Positions 43,978 to 52,370 of a DNA stretch of 64,000 nucleotides are shown here, one piece after another. The notes under the pieces are model-generated. The model was not told the DNA's origin and ran no database searches. It was given only the letters and a program-made list of their open reading frames with translations. The stretch is from Mucilaginibacter_A sp050954285 (lineage in GTDB: Bacteria; Bacteroidota; Bacteroidia; Sphingobacteriales; Sphingobacteriaceae). Location of the stretch: contig JBPBPL010000024.1 of the NCBI GenBank assembly GCA_050954285.1, positions 37,393 to 101,392 on the forward strand, given 5' to 3'. The position numbers were made by a program, and so were the translations under genes. The first letter of the stretch is position 1, and every line of letters starts with the position of its first letter.

Positions 43978-45036
43978 TTATGCTTCTACTTCCTGATTTT
44001 CAGGACGAAGGCTTCTTACTGTTTTACCAGCTTGCCAGATTTCACTATCGCGTAATTCAGCTAATTCAGCATCCAGTTTTTCGCGGTAATCCGGCTGACT
44101 GTTAGAATCGATCGAACGTTGTGATTCTTTTCCGGAAGCGACGCTTTCGTATAATTCTTCGAAAACCGGTTTAGTTGCATCACGGAATTTTTTCCACCAA
44201 TCCAAAGCGCCGCGTTGTGCTGTGGTTGAGCAATTGGCGTACATCCAGTCCATGCCGTTTTCTGCAACTAAAGGCATTAAAGATTGCGTTAATTCTTCAA
44301 CAGTTTCATTAAAAGCTTCGGAAGGAGAGTGGCCTTTGCTGCGTAAAACATCATATTGTGCAGCAAAAATTCCCTGGATACAGCCCATTAAAGTACCGCG
44401 CTCGCCGGTTAAATCGCTGTAAACTTCTTTTTTGAAATTGGTTTCGAATAAGTAACCGCTTCCAACAGCAATTCCTAATGCAATTACACGGTTAAAAGCG
44501 TTACCGGTTGCATCCTGGAAAATCGCGTAGCTCGAATTCAAACCGCGGCCTTGCAAAAACATGCGGCGCAAGGAAGTTCCGGAACCTTTTGGCGCAACTA
44601 AAAATACATCTACGTCTTTTGGTGGAACGATGCCGGTTTGCTCCTTAAAAGTAATACCGAAACCATGCGAAAAATACAAAGCTTTGCCCGGAGTTAAATG
44701 TTTTTGAACAGTTGGCCACAACTTAATTTGCGCCGCATCACTTAATAAATAGCAAATAATGGTTCCTTTTTCTAAAGCTTCTTCAATTTCAAATAACGTT
44801 TCGCCTTCTACAAAACCATCACGAACCGCTTTGTCCCACGATTTTGAGTTTTTACGCTGACCAACGATAACGTTAATACCATTATCTTTTTGATTAAGCG
44901 CCTGCCCAGGACCTTGAACACCGTAACCAATTACGGCTACTGTTTCATTTTTCAATACTTCCTGCGCTTTAGCTAACGGAAATTCTTCGCGGGTTACTAC
45001 GTTTTCTTCAGTTCCGCCAAAAGTTAATTTTGCCAT
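43978..45036 (-). CDS. ilvC: Ketol-acid reductoisomerase
   Basis: 352 residues, class I length. IlvC isomerises and reduces acetolactate or acetohydroxybutyrate. The NADPH-binding GYGVQGPGQALN is at residues about 37-48, with VGQRKNSKSW after it. The metal region includes DLTGERGTLMGCIQGIFAAQYD and ELTQSLMPL. It is the fourth gene of the operon, between ilvN and leuC. The C-terminal tail (SIDSNSQPDYREKLDAELAE) is the short form. Confidence 0.95.
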   Translation of the reverse strand: MAKLTFGGTEENVVTREEFPLAKAQEVLKNETVAVIGYGVQGPGQALNQKDNGINVIVGQRKNSKSWDKAVRDGFVEGETLFEIEEALEKGTIICYLLSDAAQIKLWPTVQKHLTPGKALYFSHGFGITFKEQTGIVPPKDVDVFLVAPKGSGTSLRRMFLQGRGLNSSYAIFQDATGNAFNRVIALGIAVGSGYLFETNFKKEVYSDLTGERGTLMGCIQGIFAAQYDVLRSKGHSPSEAFNETVEELTQSLMPLVAENGMDWMYANCSTTAQRGALDWWKKFRDATKPVFEELYESVASGKESQRSIDSNSQPDYREKLDAELAELRDSEIWQAGKTVRSLRPENQEVEA

Positions 45037-45083
45037 TTTTTTATTTGAATTTATATTGATTTGTTCTGTTTTAATTTATTGCT

Positions 45084-45129
45084 GATGCTTCTTTTAGCAC
45101 ACAAATTTTAGGTTGATAAAAGAAGTATC
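45084..45129. repeat. Inverted motif pair between ilvN and ilvC
   Basis: A forward near copy (GATGCTTCTTTTAGC, from 45084) and a reverse exact copy (GATAAAAGAAGTATC, to 45129) share one A/T tract, AAATTTTAGG. The 13-base ends are complementary, so a hairpin is possible. Confidence 0.8.
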
Positions 45130-45161
45130 GGTTTTATTTAATCAATTCAAAAGCATGATTC

Positions 45162-45189
45162 GATGCTTCTTTTACATGGTAAAAACTTT
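45162..45189 (+). repeat. Window-wide motif near copy supplying the ilvN stop codon
   Basis: GATGCTTCTTTTACATGG then TAAAAACTTT. On the minus strand the core gives the ilvN stop (ATG TAA AAG AAG). Confidence 0.7.
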
Positions 45190-45792
45190 GTCGCGATTGT
45201 TTAAAAACTCGTTTTCGCTCACTTCTTGCCCAGGCTCCAGTTGCTCAAATTCCCTGATTTTGCGGTTAAAACCTTCACTGCTTTTGATGATTGCGATGCG
45301 TGCACTGCGTACAAATTCAATCAAACCATAAGGCTGAAGCGCTGACAACAAATTGTCAGTTTCCGTACGATGACCGGTTGTTTCAAAAACGGTATAATCC
45401 TTGCGGATCACTACGGCACGTGCACCATGCTCGCGCAGCAAACGTTCTACCAGCACTTTTTCGGCAATTGTATCAGTAGGAACTTTATATAATGCCATTT
45501 CCTGCCAGATAATTTCTTCATTGGTATGGAAATAAACCTTTAAAACTTCTACCTGCTTTTCAATTTGCCGCGCCAGTTTACGCACCACATCTTCAGTTTC
45601 GGTTAAAACAATATCAAAACGATGAATGCTGTCGATTTCGGAAGGCGAAGTGTTCAGACTGTCGATATTAATTTTCCGGCGCGTAAAAATAATCGCAATA
45701 CGGTTCAACAGGCCAATCTGGTTTTCGGTATAAACTGTAATATTGTATTCCTGCTTTCCGGTGATAATATTACTCAAATGTTGGATGCTCAT
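45172..45792 (-). CDS. ilvN: Acetolactate synthase, small (regulatory) subunit
   Basis: 206 residues. It starts with an ACT domain (YNITVYTENQIGLLNRIAIIFTRRKINIDSLNTSPSE) that binds valine for feedback control in the family; a second ACT-like part lies in the C-terminal half. It follows ilvB by 20 bases, as expected for the two subunits of one enzyme. Its stop lies inside a copy of the window-wide motif. I use the symbol ilvN; some annotators call such subunits ilvH. Confidence 0.93.
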   Translation of the reverse strand: MSIQHLSNIITGKQEYNITVYTENQIGLLNRIAIIFTRRKINIDSLNTSPSEIDSIHRFDIVLTETEDVVRKLARQIEKQVEVLKVYFHTNEEIIWQEMALYKVPTDTIAEKVLVERLLREHGARAVVIRKDYTVFETTGHRTETDNLLSALQPYGLIEFVRSARIAIIKSSEGFNRKIREFEQLEPGQEVSENEFLNNRDKVFTM

Positions 45793-45812
45793 TTTTTGTG
45801 ATTTTTAAGCGT

Positions 45813-47552
45813 TTACTTTAACCTGATTTCACTCACACTGCAACCTTGCGGTACCATTGGGAAAACATTATTTTCTTTCGTTACCATCACTTCCAGCAGG
45901 TAAGAACCTTTGTGTTCCAGCATTCCTTTCAGGGAAGATTGTAGTTCATCACGTTCCGAGATGCATTTTCCATCAATACGATAAGCTGCTGCAACTGCTA
46001 CAAAATCAGGGCTTTGAATATCTACAAAAGAATAGCGTTTATCATTGAACATATCCTGCCACTGGCGCACCATTCCCAGAAAACGATTGTTCAGGATGAT
46101 GATTTTTACATCGATGCCGCATTGCATAATCGTCCCCAGTTCCTGAATCGTCATCTGGAAACCACCGTCTCCAGCAATTGCTACAACCGTCCGTTCCGGC
46201 GAACCAAATTTAGCTCCAATGGCGGCTGGCAGCGCAAATCCCATCGTACCCAAACCACCGCTGGTTACGTTGCTGCGGGTTTTATTAAATTTGGCATACC
46301 GGCACGCAACCATCTGATGCTGACCAACATCACTTACAATAATTGCCTCACCTTCAGTCAAAATATTTAGCTGATTGATCACTTCGCCCATTGTCAGCTC
46401 ACCAGAAGTTGGGTTCAATTCTGCATTGATTACAGCTTCAACTTCTTTTTGCTGATAATCTCTAAATAATTGCAGCCATTCCGGATGCTTCTTTTGTGCA
46501 CATAAACTGGTTAATAAAGGAAGTGTTTCCTTACAATCGCCCCAAACCGGCACCGTGGATTGTACGTTTTTATCGATCTCTGCCGGATCAATATCCAAAT
46601 GAATAATTTTTGCTTGCTTGGCATATTTATCTAAACGGCCAGTCACGCGGTCATCAAAACGCATCCCAATGGCGATCAAAACATCACATTCATTGGTTAA
46701 CACGTTCGGACCGTAATTGCCGTGCATACCCAGCATTCCAACATTCAACTCGTGATCTGTCGGGATAGCACCAACACCCAGAATTGTCCAGGCAGCAGGA
46801 ATATTTGTTTTTTCGATAAAAGCCTGAAATTCTTTTTCAGCTTTACCCAAAATCACACCTTGTCCCCAGATTACGAAAGGTTTTTTGGCTTGATTAATCA
46901 GTTCTGCAGCCTGTTCAATATATTCATTCCGCACAATCGGCTTTGGGCGATAGCTACGGATGTGATTACATTTCACATAACCTTCAAAATCAAATTTCTG
47001 TATTTGAGCGTTTTTAGTGATGTCGATTAAAACCGGTCCCGGCCGGCCGCTACGTGCAATATGGAAAGCTTTGGCCATTACTTCCGGAATTTCAGTAGCA
47101 TCCGTAACCTGATAATTCCATTTGGTAACCGGCGTGGTAATGTTAATTACATCCGTTTCCTGGAAAGCATCAGTTCCTAATAAATGTGCAAAAACCTGAC
47201 CGGTGATGCAAACTAAAGGCGTGCTATCTATCTGAGCATCAGCTAATCCTGTAATTAAATTGGTTGCACCCGGCCCGCTGGTGGCAAACACTACGCCAAC
47301 TTTTCCGGATGAGCGCGCGTAACCTTGTCCGGCATGAATGCCGCCCTGCTCATGGCGCACCAGAATATGATTGAGTTTTTCTTTGTAATCGTAAAGCGCA
47401 TCATAAATAGGCATAATTGCGCCACCCGGATAGCCAAAAATGGTATCCACGCCTTCAGCAATCAAGCCTTCCAGCAGGGCAACAGAACCTGAAACTTCTG
47501 TGGTTTCCTTTTTCGCCGGGGCAACTAATATTTCCTCTTGTGCAATTTCCAT
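45813..47552 (-). CDS. ilvB: Acetolactate synthase, large (catalytic) subunit
   Basis: 579 residues. The thiamine-diphosphate enzyme condenses pyruvate with pyruvate or 2-oxobutanoate. The N-terminal domain has GYPGGAIMPIYDAL and the catalytic glutamate in VRHEQGGIHAGQGYARSSGKVG; the C-terminal domain has the TPP/Mg motif AGDGGFQMTIQELGTIMQ ... NNRFLGMVRQWQ. The GYPGGA/RHEQ pattern and the adjacent ilvN separate it from poxB at 15158. It is second in the operon, 50 bases after ilvD. Motif near copy at 46484-46509. Confidence 0.96.
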   Translation of the reverse strand: MEIAQEEILVAPAKKETTEVSGSVALLEGLIAEGVDTIFGYPGGAIMPIYDALYDYKEKLNHILVRHEQGGIHAGQGYARSSGKVGVVFATSGPGATNLITGLADAQIDSTPLVCITGQVFAHLLGTDAFQETDVINITTPVTKWNYQVTDATEIPEVMAKAFHIARSGRPGPVLIDITKNAQIQKFDFEGYVKCNHIRSYRPKPIVRNEYIEQAAELINQAKKPFVIWGQGVILGKAEKEFQAFIEKTNIPAAWTILGVGAIPTDHELNVGMLGMHGNYGPNVLTNECDVLIAIGMRFDDRVTGRLDKYAKQAKIIHLDIDPAEIDKNVQSTVPVWGDCKETLPLLTSLCAQKKHPEWLQLFRDYQQKEVEAVINAELNPTSGELTMGEVINQLNILTEGEAIIVSDVGQHQMVACRYAKFNKTRSNVTSGGLGTMGFALPAAIGAKFGSPERTVVAIAGDGGFQMTIQELGTIMQCGIDVKIIILNNRFLGMVRQWQDMFNDKRYSFVDIQSPDFVAVAAAYRIDGKCISERDELQSSLKGMLEHKGSYLLEVMVTKENNVFPMVPQGCSVSEIRLK

Positions 47553-47579
47553 AACGGTTTTTCTTTTTAGAAAATGTTG

Positions 47580-47608
47580 AATGCTTCTTTTATCGGGTAT
47601 TTTTATAG
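47580..47608 (+). repeat. Window-wide motif copy, TC type, between ilvD and ilvB
   Basis: AATG plus exact core CTTCTTTTATC, then GGGTATTTTTATAG. It overlaps the ilvD stop codon region (47603). Confidence 0.82.
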
Positions 47609-49306
47609 ATCAGTCACGCAACCTTCGGCTGCGGTAGATACTTGTTTCGCGTATTTGTATAAAATGCCTTTGGTTACTTTTAATGCTGGTTGCTGCCATT
47701 GTGAACGACGATTGGCAATTTCTTCGTCAGAAATCATTAAACTCATTTGTCTGCTGATGGCATCAATTTCTATTCGGTCTTCGTCTTTTACCAACGCGAT
47801 TAGGCCGCCATCAAAAGCTTCCGGCGTAATGTGTCCAACCACGAAACCATGCGTTCCGCCGCTGAAACGGCCATCCGTAATTAAAGCCACACTGCTGCCT
47901 AAACCAGCGCCAAAAATAGCAGAAGTAGGTTTTAACATTTCCGGCATTCCCGGTGCTCCTTTTGGCCCTACATTTCTGATCACCACAACATCTCCAGCTT
48001 TAACACGGCCGCTTTGGATGCCATGAATCAATTCAAACTCACCATCAAAAACACGTGCAGGCCCTTCAAAGCGTTCGCCTTCTTTTCCAGTGATTTTGGC
48101 GACACTTCCGCCTTCTGCCAGGTTTCCGTAGATAATATGCAAGTGGCCGGTAGCTTTAATTGGTGTTTCTGCCGGAAGGATAATTTTTTGTGTATTGAAA
48201 TTAAGTTCTGGAACTTCTTCCATATTTTCGGCAATCGTTTTTCCGGTAACGGTTAAACAATCACCATGTAACCAGCCTTTTTGAAGCAGATATTTCATCA
48301 CTGCCGGTACGCCGCCAACTTCATGCAAATCAGACATCATGTATTTTCCGCTTGGTTTCATATCTGCCAAAACTGGAATTTTGTTGCTGATGGTTTGAAA
48401 ATCATCCTGCGTTAAAGGCACATCTACACTTTTTGCCATCGCGATCAAATGCAAAACCGCATTGGTTGATCCGCCTAAAACCATGATCGTTACAATGGCA
48501 TTTTCAAACGCCTTGCGTGTCATGATGTCGCTTGGTTTGATGTCTTTTTCCAGTAAAAGCTTGATTGCTTTTCCTGCGGCCAGACATTCAGCATCTTTTT
48601 CCGGACTGATTGCCGGATTGGAAGAAGAATAAGGCAAACTCATGCCTAAAGCTTCAATTGCAGCAGCCATCGTATTTGCGGTGTAAATTCCACCGCAGGC
48701 ACCTGCACCAGGACAGGCATTTTTAATAATTTCCTTAAAATCGAAATCATCAATTTGTCCGGCTATCTTTTTGCCTAAAGCTTCAAAAGCAGAAACGATG
48801 TTTAAATCTTCGCCTTTATAATGGCCAGGTTTAATTGTTCCGCCATAAACCATAATCGAAGGACGGTTTAAACGGCCCATCGCCATGATAGAACCCGGCA
48901 TGTTTTTATCGCAGCCTGGCAAAGCAATCACCGCATCATAATACTGTGCACCACAAACAGCTTCGATAGAATCAGCAATAATATCACGGCTCACTAAAGA
49001 ATAACGCATCCCGTCGGTTCCGTTACTCATGCCATCACTTACACCAATTGTATTAAAAATCAGCCCGACCAGATCTTCTTGCCAAATACCTTTTTTTACA
49101 ATCTGCGCCAGATCATTCAGGTGCATATTGCATGTGTTGCCATCGTAACCCATGCTCACTACGCCAACCTGTGCTTTTTGCATGTCATCATCAGTTAAGC
49201 CGATTCCGTACAGCATTGCTTGTGCGGCAGGTTGGGTAGGATCCTGCGTGAAGGTTTTGCTATACCGGTTCAGCTCTACTGCTTCTTTTGTTTCTATATT
49301 TTCCAT
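47603..49306 (-). CDS. ilvD: Dihydroxy-acid dehydratase
   Basis: 567 residues. IlvD makes the 2-oxo acid precursors of valine and isoleucine. Iron-sulphur cysteines are visible in ALPGCDKNMPGS and ACPGAGACGGIYTANTMA; GRFSGGTHGFVVGHI is the conserved C-terminal block. It is the first gene of the long ilv-leu operon. The 348-base region upstream holds a possible RNA switch (see the leader entry). Motif-like text also occurs in its first codons (49281-49296, GCTTCTTTTGTTTC). Confidence 0.96.
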   Translation of the reverse strand: MENIETKEAVELNRYSKTFTQDPTQPAAQAMLYGIGLTDDDMQKAQVGVVSMGYDGNTCNMHLNDLAQIVKKGIWQEDLVGLIFNTIGVSDGMSNGTDGMRYSLVSRDIIADSIEAVCGAQYYDAVIALPGCDKNMPGSIMAMGRLNRPSIMVYGGTIKPGHYKGEDLNIVSAFEALGKKIAGQIDDFDFKEIIKNACPGAGACGGIYTANTMAAAIEALGMSLPYSSSNPAISPEKDAECLAAGKAIKLLLEKDIKPSDIMTRKAFENAIVTIMVLGGSTNAVLHLIAMAKSVDVPLTQDDFQTISNKIPVLADMKPSGKYMMSDLHEVGGVPAVMKYLLQKGWLHGDCLTVTGKTIAENMEEVPELNFNTQKIILPAETPIKATGHLHIIYGNLAEGGSVAKITGKEGERFEGPARVFDGEFELIHGIQSGRVKAGDVVVIRNVGPKGAPGMPEMLKPTSAIFGAGLGSSVALITDGRFSGGTHGFVVGHITPEAFDGGLIALVKDEDRIEIDAISRQMSLMISDEEIANRRSQWQQPALKVTKGILYKYAKQVSTAAEGCVTDL

Positions 49307-49382
49307 TTAGTCAGTTATGACTTTATATTTATTGTTGCGGTTGATTTATTGTCTATTTGTAAGGTAGAGACTTGCTCGATTT

Positions 49383-49535
49383 TTACCAATACCAAATTTG
49401 AGAAAAATGAAAAAATATTATATTTTAAATTTTTGATTAATAAAGAATATAATATTGACTTTAATATAAATTTAAGAATTATAATCTAAGCCCGCTATAC
49501 CAAAACTCGATTTGGTATTTGGTATGCATTTTCAT
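49383..49535 (-). promoter_or_regulatory. Putative leader with alternative pairings upstream of ilvD
   Basis: The gap 49307-49654 holds, on the minus strand, an 18-codon ORF (49479-49535, MKMHTKYQIEFWYSGLRL). It contains the perfect palindrome ATACCAAA-N6-TTTGGTAT (49497-49518). About 100 bases downstream, ATTTGGTATTGGT (49386-49398) is complementary, with one bulge, to ACCAAATACCAAAT in the ORF. The two pairings exclude each other. Alternatively these are paired operator sites. No TAnnTTTG box is visible upstream. The rest of the gap is A/T-rich, with the atpC terminator and a motif copy at the far end. Confidence 0.42.
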
Positions 49536-49605
49536 CAAAAAGATTTATAGTAGCTATTTCTGCCTGAAAACTGAATTTCAAGAGAAAAACTATTCAAAAA
49601 AGAGC

Positions 49606-49637
49606 AAAAAAAAACCTGGCTTTTGAGCCAAGTTTTA
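49606..49637 (-). terminator. Terminator after atpC
   Basis: On the minus strand AAACTTGGCT pairs with AGCCAGGTTT (one G-U) around a 4-base loop, followed by nine T. It lies about 18 bases past the atpC stop and directly after a motif copy. Confidence 0.88.
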
Positions 49638-49656
49638 TGCCGATAAAAGAAGTATT
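49630..49656 (-). repeat. Window-wide motif copy, TC type, between atpC stop and terminator
   Basis: Reverse-oriented exact core GATAAAAGAAG with tract AAGTTTTATGCC. It overlaps the atpC stop codon on one side and the terminator stem on the other. Confidence 0.85.
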
Positions 49657-49912
49657 ACAATACCGCTTCTACCCCTTCAGCCAGGAGTATCACTTTATTG
49701 TTTAGCACTTCGATCACACCGCCTTTAATAAAAAAAGTTTGAGTTTTGGCATTCACATGGGTGCGGATAACAATTTTGCCATGATCCAAAGTAGAAATAA
49801 TTGGTGCATGGTTATTCAAAACCTCAAACGAGCCAACGGAACCGGGAACAATAACAGAAACTATTTCTCCGTCGAAATATTTTTTATCTGGTGTAATGAT
49901 TTCTAATGTCAT
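49655..49912 (-). CDS. atpC: ATP synthase F1 epsilon subunit (short form)
   Basis: 85 residues, only the N-terminal beta-sandwich domain (MTLEIITPDKKYFDGEIVSVIVPGSVGSFEVLNNHAPIISTL); the C-terminal helical hairpin of E. coli epsilon (139 residues) is absent, as in many Bacteroidota. The subunit links the central stalk to the catalytic head. It lies 48 bases after atpD and ends at a motif copy and a terminator. Without the helical domain, epsilon-type inhibition of ATP hydrolysis is unlikely. Confidence 0.92.
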   Translation of the reverse strand: MTLEIITPDKKYFDGEIVSVIVPGSVGSFEVLNNHAPIISTLDHGKIVIRTHVNAKTQTFFIKGGVIEVLNNKVILLAEGVEAVL

Positions 49913-49960
49913 ATTTGGTGCGAAAAGTTCAAGGTGCGAGATGCTAACCCTAAACCTGAA

Positions 49961-51466
49961 TTAATCGTTTGCTTCTGCTAATAATCTTTTGCCTTTTTCA
50001 ATGGCTTCTTCAATGCTTCCAACTAAGTTGAATGCACCTTCGGGATATTCATCTACCTCGCCATCCATAATCATGTTAAAACCTTTGATAGTTTCTTTAA
50101 TATCAACCAATACTCCTTTTAACCCGGTAAATTGTTCGGCTACGTGAAACGGTTGTGAAAGAAAACGTTGAACACGGCGGGCACGGGAAACCGTCAGCTT
50201 ATCTTCTTCGGATAACTCATCCATACCTAAAATGGCGATGATATCCTGCAATTCTTTATAGCGTTGCAGGGTTTCTTTCACACGTTGCGCTGTATTATAA
50301 TGTTCATTACCTAAAACGTTGGCACTCAAAATACGCGAAGTAGAATCCAAAGGATCTACCGCTGGATAAATTCCTAATTCCGCAATTTTACGGGATAGGG
50401 AAGTGGTAGCATCCAAGTGGGCAAAAGTTGTAGCCGGGGCCGGATCAGTTAAATCATCGGCAGGTACATAAACTGCTTGTACAGAGGTGATTGAACCACG
50501 TTTGGTAGAGGTAATCCGTTCCTGCATCAAGCCCATTTCAGTTGCCAGCGTTGGCTGATAACCTACTGCTGAAGGCATACGGCCCAATAAAGCGGATAAC
50601 TCTGCACCAGCTTGCGTAAAGCGGAAGATATTATCAACAAAGAACAAAATGTCTTTTCCCTGTCCTTCGCCTTCACCATCGCGGAAATATTCTGCAACTG
50701 TTAAACCGGACAAAGCCACACGTGCACGTGCGCCCGGAGGCTCATTCATTTGTCCAAAAACCAAAGTTGCTTTAGATTCTTTTAATTTTTCTTTATTTAC
50801 TGATGGTAAATCCCAGTCGCCTTTTTCCATGGAGTGCAGGAATTCATCACCGTAATTGATTACGCCTGATTCGATAAATTCGCGCAGTAAATCGTTTCCT
50901 TCACGAGTACGTTCGCCAACACCGGCAAAAACAGATAAACCTGCATAAGCTTTAGCGATGTTGTTTACCAACTCCATGATTAATACCGTTTTACCTACAC
51001 CGGCACCACCAAACAAACCAATTTTACCGCCTTTGGTATAAGGAGCCAGCAAATCGATTACTTTAATACCGGTAAACAAAACTTCGGTTTCGGTAGATAA
51101 CTCATCAAATCTCGGAGGTGCTTTATGAATTGGATAGCCTTGTGAATTATCGATTTTATCAATACCGTCAATCGCTTCGCCAACAACATTAAATAAACGG
51201 CCTTTAATCTGATCGCCAACTGGCATTCTAATGGGCGAATTGGTATCGTTAACCGGCATTCCGCGCAATAATCCATCGGTAGAATCCATTGCAATCGTTC
51301 TCACCCGGTCTTCACCCAAATGCTGCTGAACTTCTAAAACAACCTTTTGGCCATTATCTTTAGTAATTTCCAGGGCATCAAATATTTTGGGCAGATGTGC
51401 ATCATCTGCAAAACTTACGTCAACTACAGGACCGATAATTTGTGCTATTTTTCCAATGTTTGGCAT
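49961..51466 (-). CDS. atpD: ATP synthase F1 beta subunit
   Basis: 501 residues. The catalytic P-loop GGAGVGKT is at residues 153-160, followed by GERTREGNDL and the Walker B region KDILFFVDNIFRFTQAGAE. ALLGRMPSAVGYQPTLATEMG is fully typical. The beta subunit makes ATP in the F1 head. Only atpC accompanies it; the other subunits must be elsewhere, a split usual in Bacteroidota. It has a well-formed promoter at 51510-51540. Confidence 0.97.
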   Translation of the reverse strand: MPNIGKIAQIIGPVVDVSFADDAHLPKIFDALEITKDNGQKVVLEVQQHLGEDRVRTIAMDSTDGLLRGMPVNDTNSPIRMPVGDQIKGRLFNVVGEAIDGIDKIDNSQGYPIHKAPPRFDELSTETEVLFTGIKVIDLLAPYTKGGKIGLFGGAGVGKTVLIMELVNNIAKAYAGLSVFAGVGERTREGNDLLREFIESGVINYGDEFLHSMEKGDWDLPSVNKEKLKESKATLVFGQMNEPPGARARVALSGLTVAEYFRDGEGEGQGKDILFFVDNIFRFTQAGAELSALLGRMPSAVGYQPTLATEMGLMQERITSTKRGSITSVQAVYVPADDLTDPAPATTFAHLDATTSLSRKIAELGIYPAVDPLDSTSRILSANVLGNEHYNTAQRVKETLQRYKELQDIIAILGMDELSEEDKLTVSRARRVQRFLSQPFHVAEQFTGLKGVLVDIKETIKGFNMIMDGEVDEYPEGAFNLVGSIEEAIEKGKRLLAEAND

Positions 51467-51509
51467 ATATATTTATTAATATGAGCTTTATAAGGCTTTT
51501 TTGGGATTG

Positions 51510-51540
51510 CAAAAGTACGTTTTACTGGCTATAAATGCAA
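51510..51540 (-). promoter_or_regulatory. Promoter of atpDC
   Basis: On the minus strand TTG (51540-51538), 20 bases, then TACTTTTG (51517-51510): both the -33 and -7 elements of Bacteroidota promoters with usual spacing. Transcription would start near 51503, about 37 bases before the atpD ATG. Confidence 0.72.
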
Positions 51541-51623
51541 TGCTAAATAGAAAGAAATTAGTGTATCAGCAATGCTTTTAAATAAAAAATTTAAAATGAT
51601 CTTGAAGTCATTTTTTAAATCCA

Positions 51624-51650
51624 TCTACTTCTTTTAGCAGACAAAAATTC
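51624..51650 (+). repeat. Window-wide motif near copy, TC type
   Basis: TCTACTTCTTTTAGC then AGACAAAAATTC, one core mismatch, in the divergent region between atpDC and the peroxiredoxin gene. Confidence 0.72.
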
Positions 51651-51719
51651 CGATCGTTGTAAATTTCGGCGTAGTAATCACAAATAATAGTAATTTCGGC
51701 CTTTTCAAAAATCAAATTT

Positions 51720-52181
51720 ATGGCCATTCAAATCGGGCAGCCTGCGCCTCAGCTTAGTTTGTTTTCTTCGGATCTGAAAAACGTTTCCTTGTCAGACTTT
51801 GCCGGCAAAAAAGTAATTATTCACTTCTTTCCGCTGGCTTTCACCGGAACATGCACTACGCAATTGTGTACCATGCGCGATAATTTCAGTTATTATGAAG
51901 GGTTAAATGCCGCAGTTTTGGGTATTTCGGTGGATTCTCCATTTGCATTGGGCAAATTTAAAGAAGATCAGCAATACCAGTTTCCGTTGCTATCCGATTT
52001 CAACAAAGAGGCATCCAAAGCTTACGAAGCAATTTATGAAGAATTTGGTTTTGGTTTGAAAGGTATATCCAAACGGGCTGCTTTTGTAGTTGATGAAAAT
52101 CAAAACATTATTTATGCCGAAGTATTGGAAGATGCCAAAGAGTTGCCGGATTTTGCGGCTATCGATGCATTGATCAAGTAA
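51720..52181 (+). CDS. Peroxiredoxin (AhpC/TSA family)
   Basis: 153 residues, a complete thioredoxin-fold peroxiredoxin. The peroxidatic cysteine is C45 in PLAFTGTCTTQLC; C50 could resolve it. GISVDSPFALGKFKED and KRAAFVVDENQNIIYAEV are typical of the AhpE-like group. It reduces hydroperoxides in the cytoplasm; no signal peptide. The gene is divergent from atpDC and 59 bases upstream of tRNA-Arg, with the tRNA promoter element between. Confidence 0.92.
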   Translation: MAIQIGQPAPQLSLFSSDLKNVSLSDFAGKKVIIHFFPLAFTGTCTTQLCTMRDNFSYYEGLNAAVLGISVDSPFALGKFKEDQQYQFPLLSDFNKEASKAYEAIYEEFGFGLKGISKRAAFVVDENQNIIYAEVLEDAKELPDFAAIDALIK

Positions 52182-52216
52182 TTTAAAAAAAATTATAGCG
52201 GATTGAAAAGATATTC

Positions 52217-52224
52217 TATTTTTG
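52217..52224 (+). promoter_or_regulatory. Minus-7 element of tRNA-Arg
   Basis: TATTTTTG matches TAnnTTTG, 16 bases before the mature tRNA 5' end. No TTG at the usual -33 spacing. Confidence 0.5.
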
Positions 52225-52240
52225 CAGTCCGTTTAAAAAA

Positions 52241-52314
52241 GCACTTGTAGCTCAATTGGATAGAGCATCTCACTACGGATGAGAAGGTTTGGGGTTCGAA
52301 TCCCTACAAGTGCA
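52241..52314 (+). tRNA. tRNA-Arg (anticodon ACG)
   Basis: A 74-base cloverleaf. The acceptor GCACTTG pairs with CAAGTGC (discriminator A). The anticodon stem TCTCA/TGAGA encloses the loop CTACGGA, with anticodon ACG at 52275-52277, for CGU and, after A-to-I editing, other CGN codons. The T arm GGGTTCGAATCCC is intact. CCA is not encoded. Confidence 0.96.
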
Positions 52315-52321
52315 CTTTGTT

Positions 52322-52355
52322 AAAGCCTTCCCGGTTATTGCCGCGAAGGCTTTTT
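52322..52355 (+). terminator. Terminator after tRNA-Arg
   Basis: AAAGCCTTC (52322-52330) pairs with GAAGGCTTT (52345-52353), followed by T residues, eight bases past the tRNA and before adk. Confidence 0.8.
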
Positions 52356-52370
52356 AAATGAAAAACAGCC

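Noticed and set aside
49479..49535. Leader-peptide gene ahead of ilvD as a confirmed CDS
   Set aside because: Only one Ile and two Leu codons, no ribosome site and no visible promoter; kept only as part of the putative leader.
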